Below are positions 60,810-64,000 of a stretch of 64,000 bases of DNA, in pieces. The DNA is taken from positions 1-64,000 of the forward strand of contig JAFTMS010000033.1 in the NCBI GenBank assembly GCA_017452265.1, given 5' to 3'. The DNA is from Bacteroidales bacterium. GTDB lineage: Bacteria; Bacteroidota; Bacteroidia; Bacteroidales; UBA932. The position numbers were made by a program, and so were the translations under genes. How positions within the stretch are numbered: position 1 is the stretch's first letter; each line of letters begins with the position of its first letter. Under the pieces are notes generated by a model. That model had not been told where the DNA came from. It made no database searches and worked only from the letters and a program-made list of their open reading frames with translations.

Positions 60810-62060
60810 ATGCCTAAAAAAGTTTTTGTTTCAGGATGTTATGACCTTCTGCATAGCGGACATGTTGAATTCTTTCACCAGGCCTCGCAGTTTGGTGATC
60901 TATATGTCGGTATAGGATCTGATGCTACCTATTTAGAGTATAAGCACCGCAAACCTATGTTTCCACAAGAGGAGCGTCTCTTTATGGTACTCAACATCAA
61001 AGCAGTCAAGGAGGCCTATATAAATGAAGGAAGCGGTGTCATCGACTTCATCCCAACACTCGATATCGTGAAGCCAGATATTTTTGTCGTCAATGCTGAA
61101 GGGGGCAGTCAGGCTAAGCGTCAACTCTGTGAGGATAGGGGCATCCAATATATCGAACTGGAGCGCACCCCACATGCCGGCCTCCAAGCCCGCAGTTCCA
61201 GCAGCCTCAAAGCTGCATTGAACCAAGAGCAACCAATGGCCGCCAATAGCCAAAAGCCAACAGCCAATAGCGCGATTCCAACAAGGTTGGATCTCGCCGG
61301 CACCTGGATCGATCAACCCTACGTCAGCCAGCACCACCCCGGATGGGCACTCACCATCTCCTTGGAACCCACCTTCGAAGTGCGCGACCGTTGTGGCCTC
61401 AGCACCAGCACCCGCAAGATGATCCAGAAGATCTGGCCTATGAAGCTCCCCAAGATGGATCCCGAGATGCTTGCCCGCTTGGTCTTCTGCTTCGAGAACA
61501 ACCCCGAGCGCGAAGACGGGCTCATCTCTGGAGCACAAGACGCCATCGGCATCTGCGTCCCCGGCCTCTGCCGTCACTATTACGACAATAACTTCTGGCC
61601 AAAGAAGATAGAGAGTACCACCGACGAGATGACCCTCCGTTTCCTCGAAGAACACCTCGTTATGGTACCCCTCGAACCTCGAGCCCTCGGCTGCAGTGTG
61701 GTAGAAGGCAAAGACATCACCCCATCCAAGGTCAAAGCCCTTGCCGATGCTGCCGATGCCTGCTGGAGCGCCATCATGGCCAAAGACCTTACCGCCTTTG
61801 CAGCAGCCTACCGAGCCTCTTTTGAGGCACAGGTATCCATGTTTCCGGGAATGGTGCATCCCACATACCTTGACCACCCCGAAACAGACGGCAGCTATAT
61901 AGCCGATGCCATAGCACATTATAGTGCTATGCCCGAAGTCCTTGCTTGGAAGATGCCCGGAGCAGGAGGTGGCGGATACCTTGCTTTGGTCGTGGAAGAT
62001 GCCAAGGCATTTGTGAAGAAACATCCAGAGGCGTTTGAGTTGAGGATTAGAAGGGAATAA
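60810..62060 (+). CDS. Nucleotidyltransferase-GHMP kinase fusion
   Basis: This 416-residue protein has a cytidylyltransferase-fold N-terminus (about 1-135; GCYDLLHSGHVEFFHQA holds the HxGH motif) and a GHMP-kinase-like C-terminus (about 158-416; RLDLAGTWIDQP, GLISGAQDAIGICVPGL, KMPGAGGGGYLALV). The domain order nucleotidyltransferase then kinase is like Fkp (fucokinase/GDP-fucose pyrophosphorylase), but Fkp is about 950 residues with a different nucleotidyltransferase fold. Given fcl, gmd, fucP and the mutarotase, it probably phosphorylates and activates fucose or a related deoxysugar. The linker (about 137-156) contains a 7-bp tandem repeat that could shift the frame. It is a type seen in Bacteroidota surface-glycan loci. 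Confidence 0.8.
   Translation: MPKKVFVSGCYDLLHSGHVEFFHQASQFGDLYVGIGSDATYLEYKHRKPMFPQEERLFMVLNIKAVKEAYINEGSGVIDFIPTLDIVKPDIFVVNAEGGSQAKRQLCEDRGIQYIELERTPHAGLQARSSSSLKAALNQEQPMAANSQKPTANSAIPTRLDLAGTWIDQPYVSQHHPGWALTISLEPTFEVRDRCGLSTSTRKMIQKIWPMKLPKMDPEMLARLVFCFENNPEREDGLISGAQDAIGICVPGLCRHYYDNNFWPKKIESTTDEMTLRFLEEHLVMVPLEPRALGCSVVEGKDITPSKVKALADAADACWSAIMAKDLTAFAAAYRASFEAQVSMFPGMVHPTYLDHPETDGSYIADAIAHYSAMPEVLAWKMPGAGGGGYLALVVEDAKAFVKKHPEAFELRIRRE
61242..61269 (+). repeat. 7-bp tandem repeat (4 units) in the fusion linker
   Basis: GCCAATA, GCCAAAA, GCCAACA and GCCAATA in tandem. The unit is not a multiple of three, so loss or gain of one copy would shift the frame between the two enzyme domains. 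Confidence 0.8.
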
Positions 62061-62064
62061 TGAT

Positions 62065-62092
62065 TGTCATCCCGAACTTGTTTCGGGATCTG
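62065..62092. repeat. Dispersed GTCATCCCGAACTTG...CGGGATCT repeat
   Basis: ATCCCGAA and TTCGGGAT form a hairpin, typical of a common intergenic bacterial repeat. Read in frame it gives VIPNLFRDL, so the ATG at 62060 is not a real start for the next gene. Confidence 0.7.
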
Positions 62093-62149
62093 TACAACCC
62101 GTTTCAGCATCTGCCCCAACCGTCAACTGTCAGAACTGTAAGAAATTCA

Positions 62150-62374
62150 ATGACAAACTCCGACAACTGGCAAACCAACTTCGAAGCCCTCGAGGCCCAT
62201 GTAGCCCAGACGGGACACTTTCCTAACAAGCACACCAAACTGAACAACTGGTGTCGTTATCAGCGGAAAAGGATAAAAGCTGGGACAATGCCTATAGAAC
62301 AGAAAGTCCTGTTTGAAGCCTTGGCATCCAGCCGTTCGAACGAACATACGGGAGGGAGGAATAAGAAAAATTAG
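62150..62374 (+). CDS. Small helicase-associated (HA) domain protein
   Basis: This 74-residue protein is one HA (helicase-associated) repeat: NWQTNFEALEAHVAQTGHFP, then KLNNWCRYQRKRIKAGTMPIEQKVLFEAL. HA domains are DNA-binding and usually occur at the ends of large phage-type or conjugative helicases. As a stand-alone unit it is an orphan or remnant. The ATG at 62150 is preferred; the earlier in-frame ATG at 62060 lies in a dispersed repeat. Confidence 0.65.
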   Translation: MTNSDNWQTNFEALEAHVAQTGHFPNKHTKLNNWCRYQRKRIKAGTMPIEQKVLFEALASSRSNEHTGGRNKKN

Positions 62375-62452
62375 AGTTACGCGTTAACAGTTAATATCTG
62401 TTTAAAAAGTTGATAGTGCACAAGTCATAAACACCATTAAAGAATCAAACTT

Positions 62453-62947
62453 ATGAAACGTCAAGTGTTTTTTAGTTTTCATTATGATAGGGATGTTTGG
62501 AGAGCTTCTCAAATTAGAAATATGGGAAAAGTGGATAATAGTTCTACTTTTAGCGATAATGATTGGGAAGAAGTAAGATATAAGTCTGATGCTAAGATAA
62601 AGGAGTGGATAGATAGTCAATTGGCTATGCGTTCTTGTTTAGTTGTTCTTGTAGGTTATGAAACATCTCAGCGCAAATGGGTTAAGTACGAGATTGAACA
62701 AGCAATGAAATTACGCAAAGGGATTGTTGGTATTCGAATAAATCGCTTAAAAGACAGAAAAGACAATCAAGACCCCATGGGAAGTAACCCTTTTTATAAC
62801 ATCTTAACGTCATCAGGCAACAGATTGTCGAATTATGTGAAACTATTCGAATCTGGCTATAGCACAAGTACATATGTTTATGATGATATAAAGAATAACA
62901 TCGAAAGTTTAATAGAAGATGCTATTTCTCATAAGTGGGATTACTAA
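62453..62947 (+). CDS. TIR-like protein of the ThsB (DUF1863) family
   Basis: This 164-residue protein starts MKRQVFFSFHYDRDVWRASQ, the hallmark of the ThsB/DUF1863 TIR family of Thoeris anti-phage systems. Conserved features: the SFHY loop, WIDSQLAMRSCLVVLVGYETSQRKWVKYEIEQAM with an expected catalytic Glu, and a flexible end. TIR proteins of this class degrade NAD to make signal nucleotides that activate an effector. A membrane protein follows by 23 nt, the probable effector or partner. The region is AT-rich relative to the rest of the window, as expected for horizontally acquired defence genes. Confidence 0.85.
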   Translation: MKRQVFFSFHYDRDVWRASQIRNMGKVDNSSTFSDNDWEEVRYKSDAKIKEWIDSQLAMRSCLVVLVGYETSQRKWVKYEIEQAMKLRKGIVGIRINRLKDRKDNQDPMGSNPFYNILTSSGNRLSNYVKLFESGYSTSTYVYDDIKNNIESLIEDAISHKWDY

Positions 62948-62970
62948 ATTTAACTCAGCTACCGCAGGTT

Positions 62971-63495
62971 ATGAATAAGTTTGAGTATTCTGAAGATGAC
63001 CGCTTGTATCTCCAAATGATGCAAGACAATATTTCACGCATGGCCTCTAATAGTGCTAACTGCAAAACATGGACAGTCACTATTGTAGCAGCATTCCTTG
63101 CCATTGGTTGTGGAGTAGATAAACTGAATGGTTGGATTGCTTTGGCGTTTATTCCAATCGTAGTTTTCTGGTATTTGGATACCTTTTATTTGCATTTGGA
63201 ACGTGGAATGAGGAATCGGCAAAAGGATTTTCTGAATAAGGCAAAAGAATTATTATCTCTGAACACCAATGCGGCAGATGAACAAGTAATAGATGACTAT
63301 AATAAAGCACTATTCCAGTTTGCTCCGTTAGTCTCTGTTGAAGAAGATAAAACAAAAGGTATCGTTTCCACAACAGACAGATTCTTTTCCAAGTCGATAG
63401 CTCCTTTTTATGGTAGTATTGCCATTTGTGTGTTAGTTGTCTTATTGGTACTTAATTGGGAACTATTACTCCAATTGTTATGCTGTTCAGATTAG
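62971..63495 (+). CDS. Multi-pass membrane protein, candidate TIR effector
   Basis: This 174-residue protein has a hydrophilic start (MNKFEYSEDDRLYLQMMQDNISRMASNSANCKTW), then two adjacent membrane helices (about 38-53, TVTIVAAFLAIGCGV, and 58-75, GWIALAFIPIVVFWYLD), an acidic helical loop (about 85-140) and a third helix near the C-terminus (about 146-168, IAICVLVVLLVLNWELL). It resembles widespread standalone 2TM proteins of unknown function with a SLATT-like profile that sit beside TIR or nucleotide-sensing genes. No Macro or SIR2 domain is evident. I infer a pore-forming effector. ATG 62971 is chosen since it is outside the TIR gene. Confidence 0.65.
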   Translation: MNKFEYSEDDRLYLQMMQDNISRMASNSANCKTWTVTIVAAFLAIGCGVDKLNGWIALAFIPIVVFWYLDTFYLHLERGMRNRQKDFLNKAKELLSLNTNAADEQVIDDYNKALFQFAPLVSVEEDKTKGIVSTTDRFFSKSIAPFYGSIAICVLVVLLVLNWELLLQLLCCSD

Positions 63496-63500
63496 TATAG

Positions 63501-64000
63501 ATGTCCATTTTTTATCGTAAACAGAATCATCGGGATTTGCTCTTTAAGAAGGACTTGCATCTTAAAAGACGTACAAAGGAGATTTTGGAAGTTCTTCCTG
63601 CTGAATATGGATTCGATGACTTTTTACAGGCTTTTATAGATTGCTACCCGGCAGCTTGGGAAGACATCATCAATTATTGTACTGAGAGAAGGAGTGATTT
63701 TTATCGCAGAAGGAATAAGGGACTTCGTACAGTGCCTTTTTATTCACCACCTTTGTATTTGAAAAGAAACTGTGGTTGGAATAGAAGACGTATTGAAGTA
63801 TTGTCTGATGGGGAACGACAGAACAGATATAACAAACTGGTAGAAAAGGGGCAGAAGAAAAAATCACAACGGGATACGAGAATAATGAAGAATCTGGAAA
63901 GAGTACAGGAAGTAACCCCTTCGTATGTGAGAGATTTGATTACTGCTTATTTCCAGACTCGGGAAAAAGATACCTTGAATATCAATGCTCGTTATTTGAT
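63501..64000 (+). CDS. Unknown gene after the TIR module (3' end outside window)
   Basis: An ATG at 63501 opens a frame without stops for 166 codons to the window end. The product is basic and helical: MSIFYRKQNHRDLLFKKDLH, CYPAAWEDIINYCTERRSDFYRRR, then SDGERQNRYNKLVEKGQKKKSQRDT and EVTPSYVRDLIT. I do not recognise a domain. It starts 5 nt after the membrane protein and shares its AT-rich composition, so it belongs to the same operon or island. Confidence 0.7.
   Translation, partial: MSIFYRKQNHRDLLFKKDLHLKRRTKEILEVLPAEYGFDDFLQAFIDCYPAAWEDIINYCTERRSDFYRRRNKGLRTVPFYSPPLYLKRNCGWNRRRIEVLSDGERQNRYNKLVEKGQKKKSQRDTRIMKNLERVQEVTPSYVRDLITAYFQTREKDTLNINARYL

Noticed and set aside
62060-62149. N-terminal 30 residues (MIVIPNLFRDL...) of the HA-domain ORF
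   Set aside because: They are the translation of a common intergenic repeat; the HA domain starts with the ATG at 62150.

Overview
ORGANISM. The window is from a Bacteroidales (Bacteroidota) chromosome, probably a gut-type saccharolytic lineage; I cannot place it below order with confidence. Evidence: promoters of the Bacteroidota type (TTTG, about 19 nt, TAnnTTTG) in front of many genes; SusB-like GH97 and GH92 lipoproteins; an S46 dipeptidyl peptidase; a split glycine decarboxylase; a long secA; a DUF4301 gene; a UpxY-type antiterminator next to a tyrosine recombinase; and no Shine-Dalgarno signals. Most of the window looks moderately GC-rich. The last 1.6 kb is clearly AT-rich.

LAYOUT. 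0-1.2 kb: end of an exported protein, a 222-bp dispersed repeat, and an orphan HTH antitoxin-like gene beside the stub of its probable toxin. 1.2-9.9 kb: glycan-degrading lipoproteins (GH97, a GH92-GH125 fusion, GH92) around a YtxH/holin-like membrane operon. 9.9-16 kb: yebC, a TPR protein, recF-dciA-pdxB, DUF4301. 16.2-22.6 kb: a complete glycine cleavage operon (lipoate ligase-like protein, gcvT, gcvH, gcvPA, gcvPB, lpd). 22.6-30.1 kb, minus strand: S46 peptidase, a uracil-DNA glycosylase-like protein, lipoprotein thioredoxin, catalase, a His-rich metal exporter and a DUF1573 protein. 30.2-41.2 kb: ferredoxin, second copy of the 222-bp repeat, M16 protease with a divergent short LysR regulator, an esterase, pyruvate:ferredoxin oxidoreductase, fabD, tRNA-Arg, and an S24-type repressor with a symmetric operator. 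41.2-54.5 kb: recG-WYL-S9 peptidase (minus), then pdxA-rnhA-rfbC-rfbD-like-OMP, secA, bactofilin and tRNA-Val. 54.5-62.1 kb: head of a phase-variable capsule locus (recombinase, 25-bp inverted repeats around a promoter, upxY) followed by the scar of an rfbB gene and a fucose cassette. 62.1-64 kb: an AT-rich accessory segment with a ThsB-like TIR protein, a membrane protein and an unknown gene cut by the window end.

HOW IT FITS. The GH97/GH92/GH125 enzymes look suited to alpha-glucan and host or yeast mannoglycans. The fucose cassette combines de novo GDP-fucose synthesis (gmd, fcl) with import (fucP), anomer conversion (mutarotase) and a two-domain nucleotidyltransferase/kinase, which suggests fucosylated surface glycans. 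In the sequenced orientation the invertible promoter points into upxY, so the capsule head would be ON. The most noteworthy items are that switch, the TIR/membrane-protein module, the GH92-GH125 fusion and the 222-bp repeat.
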